From PALSA-911 sp963839645 (GTDB taxonomy: Bacteria; Pseudomonadota; Alphaproteobacteria; Acetobacterales; Acetobacteraceae): a stretch of 64,000 nucleotides of DNA. Shown piece after piece: positions 34,391 through 42,469 of the stretch. Positions within the stretch are counted from its first letter, which is position 1, and each line of letters opens with the position of its first letter. The stretch covers positions 1,116,001 to 1,180,000 of the forward strand of contig CAWIVZ010000001.1 of the NCBI GenBank assembly GCA_963839645.1, read 5' to 3'. The notes below the pieces were generated by a model. The model worked only from the letters and a program-made list of their open reading frames with translations. It was not told the origin of the DNA and did no database searches. Position numbers and translations under genes: made by a program.

Positions 34391-34876
34391 ATGAAACGCG
34401 CGGATCTCACGGAAAAGATGCTCGACATCAAGCGCGAGAAGGGCTGGACCTGGGCGCACATCCATTCGGAGATCGGCGGCCTGTCGCCGATCCTGATCAC
34501 CGCGGCGGTGCTGGGCCAGATGAAGCTGCCCAAGCCCCTGGCCGCCAAGGCCGCCGCGCTGTTCGGCCTGACCGCGGCCGAGGCGGCGATGCTGAACGAA
34601 GCGCCCTATCGCGGCTCGATCCCATCCATGCCGCCGACCGACCCGCTGATCTACCGGTTCTACGAACTGGTGATGGTCTACGGCACGACCTTCAAGGAAC
34701 TGATCCAGGAGGAATTCGGCGACGGCATCATGTCCGCCATCGATTTCGACATGAACATGGTGCGCGAGCCGAACGCCAAGGGCGATCGGGTGAAGCTGAC
34801 GATGTCTGGCAAGTTCCTGCCGTACAAATATTACGGCAACGAGGACGGCATCCCGGAGTACGGCTTCAAGGAATAG
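34391..34876 (+). CDS. cynS: Cyanate hydratase (cyanase)
   Basis: Cyanase converts cyanate and bicarbonate to ammonia and CO2, both detoxifying cyanate and releasing nitrogen. The 161-residue product has the catalytic residues Arg89 and Glu92 in LIYRFYELVMVYG and Ser115 in GDGIMSAIDFD, equivalent to Arg96, Glu99 and Ser122 of the E. coli enzyme. The N-terminal domain is the usual helix-turn-helix-like fold and the C-terminus ends YYGNEDGIPEYGFKE. ATG 34391 has CAGGAG upstream; earlier in-frame starts have no homology. No cynT or cyanate transporter gene is adjacent. The sigma-54 promoter suggests nitrogen control. Confidence 0.95.
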   Translation: MKRADLTEKMLDIKREKGWTWAHIHSEIGGLSPILITAAVLGQMKLPKPLAAKAAALFGLTAAEAAMLNEAPYRGSIPSMPPTDPLIYRFYELVMVYGTTFKELIQEEFGDGIMSAIDFDMNMVREPNAKGDRVKLTMSGKFLPYKYYGNEDGIPEYGFKE

Positions 34877-34889
34877 GCGCCGCTTTGCC

Positions 34890-34931
34890 GGAACGGCCGG
34901 GGAGGGCTAGGCTGCGCCAAACAGCCGTTCC
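34890..34931. promoter_or_regulatory. Inverted repeat between cynS and the NIPSNAP gene
   Basis: GGAACGGC (34890-34897) and GCCGTTCC (34924-34931) form an 8-bp inverted repeat with a 26-bp spacer, just before the ribosome-binding site of the next gene. There is no T-tract, so a factor-independent terminator is unlikely; it could be an operator or leader structure. Confidence 0.3.
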
Positions 34932-34950
34932 AGGCAGGCGGGAGGAAACG

Positions 34951-35511
34951 ATGTTCTACGAACTGCGGACCTATACGTTCCATCAGGGCAAGCTGCCCGA
35001 GTACCTCAAGCTGGCGGAAACGGTTGGCCGTCCGGTGCGGGGCAACGATTACGGCACCGTGCACGGCTATTGGACCGCGGAGTTCGGCACGCTGAACCAG
35101 GTCTGGCACCTCTGGAGCTATGCCAGTTACGAGGAACGCGAGGAAAAGCGCAAGGCGCTGGCGCAGAACCAGCGCTGGATGAAGGAATACGTGCCGGTCA
35201 TCCGCCCGCTGATGGTCCGCCAGGACATCCGCTTTCTGAACATGGTGTCGGATCTGAAGGTGCCGGAAACCGCAGGCGGGATCTATGAACTGCGCATCTA
35301 CCGCACCCACCCGGGAATGGCCGGTCCCTGGGCGCAACTCTTCAAGTCCTATTTCCCGGTGCGGGAGAAATACTCGAAGAACGTTGGTCTATGGACCGGC
35401 GAGGCGCCGCAGCCGAACGAGGCGGTGCATCTGTGGAACTACCCGGATTTGAACGCCCGCATGGCGACACGGGCGAAGGTGGCGGCCGATCCGGAATGGC
35501 AGGAATTCTGA
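34951..35511 (+). CDS. NIPSNAP family protein
   Basis: This 186-residue protein is made of two NIPSNAP (dimeric ferredoxin-like barrel) halves: MFYELRTYTFHQGKLPEYLK, with WTAEFGTLNQVWHLWSYAS, and IYELRIYRTHPGMAGPW, with AVHLWNYPDLNARMATRAKV. GGGAGGAAACG precedes the ATG, a strong ribosome-binding site. The bacterial family has no settled biochemical role. It lies 78 bp ahead of the thioredoxin-like gene, in the same direction as the selenoprotein gene, and is probably in one operon with them. Confidence 0.88.
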   Translation: MFYELRTYTFHQGKLPEYLKLAETVGRPVRGNDYGTVHGYWTAEFGTLNQVWHLWSYASYEEREEKRKALAQNQRWMKEYVPVIRPLMVRQDIRFLNMVSDLKVPETAGGIYELRIYRTHPGMAGPWAQLFKSYFPVREKYSKNVGLWTGEAPQPNEAVHLWNYPDLNARMATRAKVAADPEWQEF

Positions 35512-35589
35512 AAAAGGGCGCCGGCAGCATTGCGGAGATGCACTCCACCTTGCTGATCCCGACATCCTATTCAGCGATGAAGTAGTTTC

Positions 35590-37038
35590 ATGCAGCTCAA
35601 CACAGATCTTCCAAGCGACGGCCTGGTTGCCGTCGTCAAGCGAGACTGTCCGACCTGCGTGCTGACCGCCCCGGTCCTGGGCGATCTGACGCAGCGGGCG
35701 GGTTTGGCGGTCTACACCCAGGACGACCCGGATTTTCCGGAAACCGTGCCCGGACGGATCGACGACACGGCGCTGGATGTGTCCCACCGCCTGAAGATCG
35801 AGATCGTGCCGACCCTGATCCGCATGCGTGGCGGGCAGGAGGTGGACCGCACCTATGGTTGGGATCGCACCGAGTGGGAACGCGTGGCCGGCCTGAACGG
35901 CATCGGGCTGGATTTGCCGATGTCGCGCCCCGGCTGTGGCGCGAAGAACATCGAGCCGGGGATCATCGAAAAACTGAAGATCCGGCATGGCGAAACCGGC
36001 CTCGCCTCCCGCCGGATCGAACTCGGCGGCGGCGAGGACGAGATCGAGGCGATGTTCGATCGCGGCTGGTCTGACGGCCTGCCATTGGTGCCGCCGACCG
36101 AGGAGCGTGTGCTACGCATGCTGAGCGGCACGGCGCGCGATCCGCAGGAAGTGGTCGGCCTGTGCCCGCCGGATCTCGTGCCCGCCACGGTGGAAAAGAT
36201 CGCCATCAACGCGGTGATGGCCGGCTGCAAGCCGGAATATCTGCCGGTGGTTCTGGCGGCGGTGGAAGCGGTGCTGGACGAGCCTTTCGCCATGCACGGC
36301 GTGCTGGCGACCACGATGTATGTCGGCCCGGTCGTCGTCGTGAACGGCGCGGTGCGGCGTGAGATCGGGATGAACGCCAAGGGCAACGCGCTCGGCCAGG
36401 GCAATCGCGCCAACGCCACCATCGGCCGGGCGCTGCAACTGGTCATCCGCAACATCGGCGGCGGCCGGCCGCAGGAGGTGGACCGCGCCACGCTCGGCAA
36501 TCCCGGCAAATACACCTATTGCTTCGCCGAGGACGAGGAAGGCTCCAGCTGGGAGCCGCTCTCGGTCGAGCGTGGCCTGCCGCGCGGCATATCGGCGGTC
36601 ACCGTGTTCGCCGGCTACGGGCTGCAGGGCGTGGTGGACCAGAAGTCACGGGACCCGGAAAGCCTGTCGCGCAGCTTCGCCGCGTCGCTGATGGCGGTGC
36701 AGAACATCAAGCTCGCCCCTGCCTGCGACGTGCTGATCGTTGTGTGCCCCGAGCATGAGCGCACCTTCCGCGAGGCCGGCTGGAGCAAGCAGCGCTTCCT
36801 CGATCGGCTGCACGAATTGTGCGAGATCCCCGGCGAGGAACTTGTTTCCGGCGCGAAGGGCATCGCCGAAGGCGGCCCGGATACGCTCGTCGGGAAAATG
36901 GTGAAGAAATTCCGCCCCGGCGGTATCCTGATCGTGCGTGCCGGCGGTGGGGCGGGAATGTTCTCCGGTATCATCGGCGGCTGGGCTGCCAGCGGCGCGC
37001 GCGGCAGTTCCCCTGTAACCAAGGAGGTGAAGACATGA
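35590..37038 (+). CDS. Thioredoxin-like/UGSC-associated two-domain protein
   Basis: The N-terminal 100 residues look like a thioredoxin fold with VVKRDCPTCVLTAPVLGDL (Cys20, Cys23) and a cis-proline candidate in IEIVPTLIRM. The rest, from about 150 to 482, is a conserved domain opening FDRGWSDGLPLVPPTEERVL and containing GLCPPDLVPATVEKIAINAV, MAGCKPEYLPVVLAAVEAVL, NIGGGRPQEVDRATLGNPGK and GAGMFSGIIGGW. I recall such proteins beside UGSC (seleno)proteins, but no reaction is known to me. Its stop overlaps the start of the selenoprotein gene (ATGA), so the two are coupled. By inference the CPTC head could reduce or receive electrons from the selenoprotein. Confidence 0.75.
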   Translation: MQLNTDLPSDGLVAVVKRDCPTCVLTAPVLGDLTQRAGLAVYTQDDPDFPETVPGRIDDTALDVSHRLKIEIVPTLIRMRGGQEVDRTYGWDRTEWERVAGLNGIGLDLPMSRPGCGAKNIEPGIIEKLKIRHGETGLASRRIELGGGEDEIEAMFDRGWSDGLPLVPPTEERVLRMLSGTARDPQEVVGLCPPDLVPATVEKIAINAVMAGCKPEYLPVVLAAVEAVLDEPFAMHGVLATTMYVGPVVVVNGAVRREIGMNAKGNALGQGNRANATIGRALQLVIRNIGGGRPQEVDRATLGNPGKYTYCFAEDEEGSSWEPLSVERGLPRGISAVTVFAGYGLQGVVDQKSRDPESLSRSFAASLMAVQNIKLAPACDVLIVVCPEHERTFREAGWSKQRFLDRLHELCEIPGEELVSGAKGIAEGGPDTLVGKMVKKFRPGGILIVRAGGGAGMFSGIIGGWAASGARGSSPVTKEVKT

Positions 37039-37556
37039 GCCTGCTGCTGGATCCCACTGCGGAACGAAGTCCGACGGTGCGCCCACGCCTGCCCCGGCCG
37101 GAAAAGCTGGACGGTTTGACTGTCGGCATCCTCGATATTTCCAAGCCGCGCGGCGATGTGTTCCTGGATCGCATCGACGAACGGCTGTCCGAGCGCGGCA
37201 TCACCGTGAAGCGCTACATGAAGCCGACGATGGCGCGCCCCGCCCCGCTGCCGCTGCGCCAGCAGATCGGCACCGAGGTCAACCTGGTGATCGAAGGCCT
37301 GGCGGACTGAGGCAGCTGCACGTCGTGCTGTACGCATGACATGGCTGACCTTGAGACCCGCGGCATTCCTTCGGTCGGCGTCGCCACCACCGAGTTCATC
37401 GACGCGGCCGCGGTTCAGGCCAAGTCGCTCGGGATCGATCCTGCCTACGTGTTCATCCCGCACCCGGTGCAGGATCGCACGGACGACGAATTGCGCGCCC
37501 TGGCCGATACGCATTTCGACTCGATCATCGCGCTGTTGCTGAAGGGCAACCAGTAG
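37035..37556 (+). CDS. UGSC-motif selenoprotein (in-frame TGA read as selenocysteine)
   Basis: Read conventionally this is a 91-residue fragment (stop TGA at 37308-37310) followed by an open frame in the same phase to 37556. Read through, it is one protein of 173 residues with U92-G-S-C95, then TSCC, directly after VNLVIEGLAD. Homologous sequences commonly have CGSC at this point. The downstream half continues as a normal domain: ADLETRGIPSVGVATTEFID, then DPAYVFIPHPVQDRTDDELR. The only ATG after the TGA (37341) lacks a ribosome-binding site, so a separate gene is unlikely. The start overlaps the upstream gene. The presence of selB next door strongly supports selenocysteine insertion. A redox role through the U-G-S-C pair is inferred. 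Confidence 0.85.
37312..37331 (+). promoter_or_regulatory. Candidate bacterial SECIS hairpin after the Sec codon
   Basis: Immediately after the TGA, GCAGC (37312-37316) can pair with GCTGT (37327-37331), or alternatively GCAC (37318-37321) with GTGC (37325-37328) around a GTC loop. Bacterial SECIS elements are small hairpins just downstream of UGA with a GU in the apical loop, which SelB binds. The fit is plausible but was judged by eye. Confidence 0.35.
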
Positions 37557-37560
37557 CCTA

Positions 37561-37590
37561 CTCCCCCGCCGGTTCAGGCCGGCGGGGGAG
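37561..37590. terminator. Bidirectional hairpin between the selenoprotein gene and selB
   Basis: CTCCCCCGCCGG (37561-37572) and CCGGCGGGGGAG (37579-37590) form a perfect 12-bp stem with a 6-nt loop, in the 36-bp gap between the two convergent genes. No long T-tract follows on either strand, but the stem is very stable and its position fits a shared terminator. Confidence 0.7.
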
Positions 37591-37592
37591 CT

Positions 37593-39513
37593 TCAGCCCA
37601 ATGCCGCCTCGGCGGTACGCACCACATGGCGCAGATCGCCGTTGCGCTGGGTGATGCCGGCCTTGTCCAGATATTCCAGCACCTCGATCGCGAGATTGCG
37701 GCCGATGCCGGTGGTGCGATTGAAATCCGCGGCCGTGAAGCCGCCTTCCTCGCTCGCATCCGCCATCTCGGCGGCGAGCCTGGCAATCTCCGTCACCGTG
37801 CGGGGCAGGAAATACCGGTTCGGCGCGACGCGCAGCAGCCGGCCGAAGCGTTCCAGTCCGTTCCAGCAAGGCCTCGGTCGCGGCGAGCGGCAGTCCGAGT
37901 TCTTCCATCAGCTCACGCACGCGGGGCGGGCGAAGTCCGGCCTCGGCCAGCAAGGCTTCGATCCGCTGCGAGAAAGCCTCGTCGGCTTCCCCGAGCGTCG
38001 GGCGGTGCCCCGGCAGGCGAAAGGCGGCGTCCTGCTGCACGACGCGGCCCTCCGCGAGCAGTTCATGCAGGGCGGCCTCGGCGATTTCCGCCGGCACCTC
38101 GCGCGACGACCGGGCGAGCAGGGCCGATTTCCCCGGGCCGGCGTAATCCGGATGTGTTTCATGCCATCCGGCTAAGGCGCGCAACAGCGACGACCGCACA
38201 GTGTCGGCCGTCGCCGGCGCGACCAGAACGCGGTGGCCCTCCCGTCCGATGAGTTGGCCGCGCAGTCCGATTGCCAATGCGGCAAGACGCGACGGGTCGA
38301 GATTGCGCGCCAAGGCAAAGCCCTGCAGGTCCACCCAGCCTTCAACCTCCAGCAGTTTGGCAAGCGCGGCGTCTGGCTCCGGCTCCGCCTGCGCCGCCAG
38401 CACCGCCAAACGCGCGCCATGCCGGCGGCGGCGTTCCGGGGGAAAGGGATCCAACACTAGCCCCCCGGCGACGATGCGTCCGGTGCCGTCGTCACGCAGC
38501 ACGATCCGGTCGCCATGCAGCGCCGCGGCCGGGCGGTCCAGCAGCAGATGCACGAACCCGGTTGCCCCGGCTTCGAGGTCGCCGCCCTCGAGCACGCGCA
38601 CTCGGCCCGGGATCGCGGCGGCGCCGAGATGGGCATGGATGCGTGCGCCGTGGCGAAGCTTGCGGCCCTCGGCGATGCCGACCCGGGCATCCAGTCGAGC
38701 GGTCGGCGCATGCAGCGATGGATCGACCAGCCAGTCGCCACGGCGTAATTTCGCCTTTTCGATCCGTGCGCCGGCGATCGCCAGCGCGCAGCGGTCGCCT
38801 TCTGTCGCGACCTCTGCGGGGCGGTCCTGCACATGGATGCTGCGCACGCGGGCAGCCAGCCGGGGCGGGCTGAGCAGCAGCGTGTCGCCGACCTTCACGG
38901 CACCGGCGGCCACCGTGCCGGTGACGACCAGTCCCACGCCGGTGAGGGCGAAGCTGCGGTCGATCGAGAGCCGGAAGCCGCAAGGCTTGCGATCTCCCAG
39001 GCCCGCGCCCCCCGGCCATGATTTCTGGATCAGAAGCTGCCGCAGCTCCGGCACGCCCTCCCCGGTCAGGCTGGATACCGCCAGGATCGGCGCGTCCGCA
39101 TAGCCATGGCCGGCGAGCAGCACGGTCAGTTCCTGCCGAACGGCGTCGACCTGCGCACGCTCCACCCGGTCGATCTTGGTGATGACCGCGGTCAGATCCG
39201 CGACACCCGTCAATCGCAGGATGGCGAGATGTTCCAATGTCTGCGGCATCGGACCATCGTCGGCCGCGACGATCAGCAGCACGCTGCCGATCGTCAGCAC
39301 GCCGGCCAGCATGTTCTGCAGGAAGCGCTCATGGCCGGGCACATCCACGAAGCCGAGGACGCCGCCATCCGGCAGTGAAGTGTAGGCAAAGCCGAGATCG
39401 ATGGTCATGCCGCGCCGCTTCTCGTCGGGCAGCCGGTCGGTGTCCACGCCAGTCAGCGCGTGAATCAGCGCGGTCTTGCCGTGATCGACGTGGCCGGCCA
39501 AGGCAATGATCAA
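37593..39513 (-). CDS. selB: Selenocysteine-specific elongation factor SelB, frameshifted near the C-terminus
   Basis: SelB is the GTPase that brings selenocysteyl-tRNA to UGA codons next to a SECIS hairpin. The GTPase core has LAGHVDHGKT at the N-terminus, RRGMTIDLGFAYT, VDVPGHERFLQNMLAG and ITKIDRVE, followed by EF-Tu-like barrels and winged-helix repeats. TTG 39513 is the likely start. The continuous frame degenerates after ATEALLERTG and ends at 37558. Dropping one base around 37865 restores LERFGRLLRVAPNRYFLPRT, then TEIARLAAEMADASEEGGF and NLAIEVLEYLDKAGITQRNG, the final winged helix that reads SECIS RNA, ending at 37593. selA, selD and selC were not found in this window. Confidence 0.88.
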
Positions 39514-39635
39514 GCAGCACCTAACGATGGGAACCGAACCGGGATTGCCGTGCAATCGCCACCACCGACTGTGGTGCGGCGCGCGGGGCAGGGTCAAGGT
39601 CCAGATCCAGGGGGCATTGACTGGATACCGAGGGG

Positions 39636-39649
39636 TTGATCCATATCAC
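39636..39649 (+). promoter_or_regulatory. FNR/Anr-like box
   Basis: TTGATCCATATCAC matches the FNR-family site TTGAT-N4-ATCAA at nine of ten positions. It lies about 55 bp upstream of the universal stress protein gene. Universal stress proteins in proteobacteria are often induced by FNR/Fix-type regulators under low oxygen, so control of this gene is likely. Confidence 0.55.
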
Positions 39650-39703
39650 GGATCGGCGGAGGGTTCGGTCCTAGAAGCATCTATTCGTGTGGAGGATATT
39701 GCC

Positions 39704-40582
39704 GTGTTCAAGACCATCCTGGTGCCCGCTGGTGGGGCCGATACCGACACGTCGGTTTTCGAGACGGCGCTGGCCGTGGCGCGGCTGTCAGGGGCCCATT
39801 TGGTCTTCCTGCATATCCGGGTGGATGTGCGCGATGTGATCGCCAGCATGGCGGCGGGTGACCTAGGCGCCAGCGGGGTCGGCATGGGCTCTCTGATCGA
39901 TGAGATGGAGGCGGATGCGACGCGCCTGCAGGCGGCGGCAAAATCTGCGGTCGAGGCATTCTGCGCACGGGAGAAGATCCCGATGGCGGAAGCGTCAACC
40001 GGTGCTGCGGCTGGCGTCTCCGCGGAATGGCGGACCGAGATCGGCAGGCTGTCCAATTCGATCGCCGCTTATGCCCGCGCCACGGATTTGATGGTCGCTG
40101 GCCGGTCGCCGTCGCGCGCGGGTGTCGGCGGTGAGGTTCTGGAAGCCGGGCTGATGGATAGCGGCCGGCCGTTGCTGATCGCCTCCGGCAAGGCCCCGAA
40201 TGCCCTGACCGGGGGGACGATCGCGGTCGCCTGGAAGGACGCTCCGGAGGCAGCCCGGGCGGTCTGTGCCGCACTGCCATTCATCGCGACGGCGGCGAAG
40301 GTGCTGTTGGTTTGCGTGCACGAGCAGGGCGCCCCGCACGACAAATCCGTCGACAGGCTGCGGGAGATGCTGAGCTGGCATAATCCGAACGTCTCGGTGC
40401 TGAGCCTGGACGTCAACAACGAAGCGCCCGTCGATCTCCTGCTGGCGGAGGTGGTTAAATCCGGCGCCAGCGTGCTGGTGATGGGCGGCTATGGCCATAG
40501 CCGCTTGCGGGAAGCGGTGTTCGGCGGGTTCACCCAGAAGGTTCTGGACGAGGCCGCCATCCCCGTGCTGATGGCCCACTGA
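39704..40582 (+). CDS. Universal stress protein (UspA family, double domain)
   Basis: The 292-residue protein starts with FKTILVPAGGADTDTSVFET, the UspA beta-strand and ligand loop, has a middle linker around ATDLMVAGRS, and a second half closing with ASVLVMGGYGHSRLREAVFG, the ATP-binding G-2x-G-9x-G type motif. GTG 39704 is chosen because GGAGG lies nine bases upstream and the family begins there. The family helps cells survive energy and oxygen stress. It is divergent from selB with about 190 bp between. Confidence 0.87.
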   Translation: MFKTILVPAGGADTDTSVFETALAVARLSGAHLVFLHIRVDVRDVIASMAAGDLGASGVGMGSLIDEMEADATRLQAAAKSAVEAFCAREKIPMAEASTGAAAGVSAEWRTEIGRLSNSIAAYARATDLMVAGRSPSRAGVGGEVLEAGLMDSGRPLLIASGKAPNALTGGTIAVAWKDAPEAARAVCAALPFIATAAKVLLVCVHEQGAPHDKSVDRLREMLSWHNPNVSVLSLDVNNEAPVDLLLAEVVKSGASVLVMGGYGHSRLREAVFGGFTQKVLDEAAIPVLMAH

Positions 40583-40632
40583 AACCACGCGCTGCAATAC
40601 CGGGCGGCTCAGAGCACTCGCTCGCGGCTGCG

Positions 40633-41193
40633 GTGGAGGCGGCACGTGCCTGCACGATCTGTGCGGAACACCTGCCGCTGGGGCCGCGGCCGGTTCTGCG
40701 GGTGTCGCGCACCGCCAGGCTGCTGATCATCGGACAGGCGCCAGGAACGAAGGTCCATGCGACCGGCATTCCCTGGAACGACCCGTCCGGTGACCGGCTA
40801 CGGCTGTGGCTTGGGCTGGACCGCGCCGCTTTCTACGACGAGGCTCGGGTGGCGATCGTGCCGATGGGACTTTGCTATCCCGGCCGCCTGGCCAATGGCG
40901 GCGATGCGCCGCCACGACCGGAATGCGCGCCGCTTTGGCATCCCCGGTTGCTGCCGCTGATGCCGGACATTCGATTGACGCTGCTGGTCGGCTCCTACGC
41001 GCAGGCGCGAGCCTTGGGCAAGGGCACGATGACCGAGCGGGTCCTGGCGTTTCGCGAGCATCTGTCGGCGGGACTTATCCCGCTGCCGCATCCATCCTGG
41101 CGCACCGGAGGTTGGGAGAAGCGAAATCCCTGGTTCACCGAGGATCTGCTGCCCGAACTGCGCGCCCGGGTGGCCGCCGTGCTGGCTGATTAG
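40633..41193 (+). CDS. Uracil-DNA glycosylase family protein
   Basis: This 186-residue protein is of the UDG-like superfamily, which removes uracil from DNA. Motif 1 is LLIIGQAPGTKVHATGIPWN and motif 2 is PLPHPSWRTGGW. An N-terminal CTICAEHLPLGPRP resembles the CxxC start of COG1573-type members; a full set of iron-sulphur cysteines is not evident. The start codon is GTG 40633, with no clear ribosome-binding site. Its stop overlaps the stop of the convergent metallopeptidase gene by 4 bp. Activity on uracil is likely, but some members of this branch have other substrates. Confidence 0.85.
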   Translation: MEAARACTICAEHLPLGPRPVLRVSRTARLLIIGQAPGTKVHATGIPWNDPSGDRLRLWLGLDRAAFYDEARVAIVPMGLCYPGRLANGGDAPPRPECAPLWHPRLLPLMPDIRLTLLVGSYAQARALGKGTMTERVLAFREHLSAGLIPLPHPSWRTGGWEKRNPWFTEDLLPELRARVAAVLAD

Positions 41194-41609
41194 TCCATCT
41201 CGGCTTCGAGGATGGAAATATCCTCGTCGGAAAAGCCGAAATGATGCGCGATCTCGTGGATCAGTACGTTGCGGACCAGCCGGTAGAGATCCTCGCCGGT
41301 CTCGATCCATTCCAGCAGGATGGGCTCGCGATACAGCACGATCAGATCGGGCTGGCGGGCAATATCGTCGAAGCTGCGCTGGGTGAGCGGAGTGCCGCGG
41401 TAGACGCCGGTGAGTTCCCAGGCGAACTCGATATCGAGTTCCTCCATGGTTTCCTCGTCCGGCATATCCTCGACGGCGATGCTCACGCCCCGGACATGCA
41501 TGGCCAGCCGGGCCGGGATGGCGGACAGGGCTCGCTCTGCCATGGCCGATATATCGTCATTGTCAGGCGGCGGGCCGAAACTCGACCGGGGTGAATAGGT
41601 GGCGCTCAT
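41190..41609 (-). CDS. Minimal zinc metallopeptidase family protein (DUF1025-like)
   Basis: This 139-residue zincin-like protein has DLYRLVRNVLIHEIAHHFGF with the HExxH motif and downstream SDEDI, characteristic of the small metallopeptidase/DUF1025 group. Physiological substrates of the family are unknown. ATG 41609 (MSATYSPRSS) is chosen over an upstream in-frame start that would extend into the divergent phhB gene. It lacks a signal peptide and is presumably cytoplasmic. Confidence 0.85.
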   Translation of the reverse strand: MSATYSPRSSFGPPPDNDDISAMAERALSAIPARLAMHVRGVSIAVEDMPDEETMEELDIEFAWELTGVYRGTPLTQRSFDDIARQPDLIVLYREPILLEWIETGEDLYRLVRNVLIHEIAHHFGFSDEDISILEAEMD

Positions 41610-41692
41610 TGCGGTAGAAAGGACAGGACCGGCCGCGCGGGTCAAGTCTCGGGTCGAACGGCCGAGCCATGCAACTCGAAAAGGAAATCGAC

Positions 41693-41983
41693 ATGCGCAC
41701 TCTTCTGACCGAGGACGAACGGGCCGCATTGGCGGAGCATCTACCGCTCTGGCACGTCGCCGAGGATGGCAAGGCGCTGCAGCGCGTGTTCAGGTTTCGA
41801 GACTTTTCCGAGGCCTGGGGCTTCATGAGCCGCGTCGCCTTGCTGGCGGAGAAGCTCGACCACCATCCGGATTGGTCGAATGTGTGGAACCAGGTCGCTA
41901 TCGTACTCGGCACCCATGATTCCGGCGGCCTGACGAGCCTGGACCGGAAACTGGCCGAGGCGATCGACGGCCTGGTGCCCTGA
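41693..41983 (+). CDS. phhB: Pterin-4a-carbinolamine dehydratase
   Basis: This 96-residue enzyme recycles the pterin cofactor of aromatic amino-acid hydroxylases. The motif HHPDWSNVWNQV holds the catalytic histidines and is followed by THDSGGLTSLDRKLAEAID, the family's C-terminal helix. ATG 41693 has AAAGGAAATC upstream; an earlier ATG at 41669 adds eight residues. No phenylalanine hydroxylase gene is adjacent, so its partner is elsewhere. Confidence 0.92.
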   Translation: MRTLLTEDERAALAEHLPLWHVAEDGKALQRVFRFRDFSEAWGFMSRVALLAEKLDHHPDWSNVWNQVAIVLGTHDSGGLTSLDRKLAEAIDGLVP

Positions 41984-41998
41984 TCGGAACTTGCGGCC

Positions 41999-42469
41999 GT
42001 GGCTGAGATCAGCTTTCCCGAACGCGCGCTGCTGGTCCGCCGCGCCGCCGCGCGGTTCTGCCTGATCGTGGGCTGGGCGCCGCTGCATGAGGTGCCACTG
42101 CCGAATGGTCGGCGCGCCGATATCCTGGCGCTGCGCCCGGATGGCGGATTTGTCTGCATCGAGGTCAAATCCGGCCCGCGTGATTTCCTGGTCGATAGCA
42201 AATGGCCCGAATACCGGGACTTTTCCGATGCGCTGTTCTTTGCCGTGGACGTGGATTTTCCACAGGAGATGCTGCCGGTGGCGGCCGGGTTGATCGTCGC
42301 CGACGGGCTGGAAGCGGCGATGCTGCGTGATGCGCCGGCGCATCCGCTGGCGTCGGCGAGGCGGCGCATGCTGACCCACCGGTTCGGGATGCTGGCAGCG
42401 TCGCGCCTGGCAACGGTTGAGGATCCGGCCGGCCGGGCAGCGGTTCTGGCGGCCCTCAGGCCGGAATAG
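41999..42469 (+). CDS. MmcB-family DNA repair protein
   Basis: This 156-residue protein has the nuclease-like fold of MmcB: RRADILALRPDGGFVCIEVK followed by SGPRDFLVDSKWPEYRDFSD, in which the Asp and E-x-K residues form a PD-(D/E)xK-type active site. In Caulobacter MmcB is linked to translesion and mitomycin resistance. The start is GTG 41999, only 15 bp after phhB, so the two may be co-transcribed. The stop overlaps the convergent cupin gene by 14 bp. Confidence 0.85.
   Translation: MAEISFPERALLVRRAAARFCLIVGWAPLHEVPLPNGRRADILALRPDGGFVCIEVKSGPRDFLVDSKWPEYRDFSDALFFAVDVDFPQEMLPVAAGLIVADGLEAAMLRDAPAHPLASARRRMLTHRFGMLAASRLATVEDPAGRAAVLAALRPE

Noticed and set aside
37341..37556. Separate 71-residue gene starting at ATG 37341
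   Set aside because: No ribosome-binding site, and its phase and sequence continue the upstream frame through TGA; read as one selenoprotein instead.
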